This document shows, piece after piece, positions 51,361 to 51,371 of a stretch of DNA of 51,371 bases. Positions within the stretch are counted from its first letter, which is position 1. Each line of letters starts with the position of its first letter. The DNA lies in the NCBI GenBank assembly GCA_009928955.1, contig SABN01000008.1, positions 1-51,371 on the forward strand. Reading direction: 5' to 3'. The notes under the pieces were generated by a model that worked only from the letters and a program-made list of their open reading frames with translations, did not search any database and was not told the DNA's origin. Both the position numbers and the translations under genes were made by a program. This stretch comes from Opitutia bacterium. Its GTDB lineage: Bacteria > Verrucomicrobiota > Kiritimatiellia > CAIQIC01 > Lenti-01.

Positions 51361-51371
51361 GACCCCCCCGG

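Noticed and set aside
1-51371. CRISPR arrays, tRNA, rRNA, IS elements or prophage
   Set aside because: None found; the repeated DNA is coding or consists of short palindromes.

Overview
The window reads as bacterial chromosome from a GC-rich, diderm member of the PVC superphylum, most likely Kiritimatiellota or a close Verrucomicrobiota relative. Lineage clues are a 51-residue gene for the Chlamydiae/Verrucomicrobia-type small basic protein, a Minf_1886-type protein, secreted proteins that share a C-terminal domain ending in F(Y/W)R, and tandem TTTTCCAC-N3-GTGGAAAA palindromes between genes. LPS-core genes (KdsB, heptose-7-P kinase) and ExbB/ExbD imply an outer membrane. No phage, IS element, CRISPR array, rRNA or tRNA was seen, and no gene-free stretch exceeds 300 bases.

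Layout. 1-7.1 kb: a truncated secreted repeat protein, a SWIM/SNF2 helicase, a PpiD/SurA-like membrane chaperone and class II fructose-bisphosphate aldolase. 7.3-11.5 kb: a large secreted GH57 amylase-like protein with CBM25-like starch-binding modules. 11.6-16 kb: the small basic protein, a GT4 glycosyltransferase, a carbamoyltransferase (argF) and a transmembrane Ser/Thr kinase. 30.8-16 kb (minus strand): a near gap-free run ftsK, giant rodZ-like, pgsA, exbB, exbD, TPR protein, zinc-ribbon protein, DUF3108 protein, heptose-7-P kinase, kdsB, linking division and shape, phospholipid, energised envelope transport and LPS core. 40.2-33 kb (minus): mcsA-mcsB-clpC-cysS-tmk-holB, mostly joined by 4-base overlaps, then a secreted CAP protein. 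40.3-41.4 kb: a small membrane protein, a HIT protein and a Minf_1886 protein. 41.4-47.9 kb (minus): gcvH, then a type IV pilus/type II secretion motor cluster (pilB2, pilT, pilB1, pilC). 48.1-49.8 kb: a MurU-AmgK fusion for muramic acid recycling. 49.8-51.1 kb (minus): three small genes.

The most unusual element is the 1660-residue RodZ-like protein in the ftsK-pgsA locus. An N-terminal RodZ-type HTH is separated from a C-terminal membrane segment by about 1,245 residues of almost uninterrupted E/R/K/A sequence. That tract is built from 8-residue steps grouped in 64-residue units, and is predicted to form a very long single helix or coiled coil (up to about 190 nm if fully helical). Other notable signals are the paired palindromes with exactly 22-base centre spacing at two loci, an AT-rich perfect 32-base palindrome inserted in frame in the MurU-AmgK gene, the McsAB-ClpC arginine-phosphorylation module in a diderm, and G10/G9 tracts early in pilT and the SNF2 gene that could permit phase variation. 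All calls come from reading the sequence; no database search was run.
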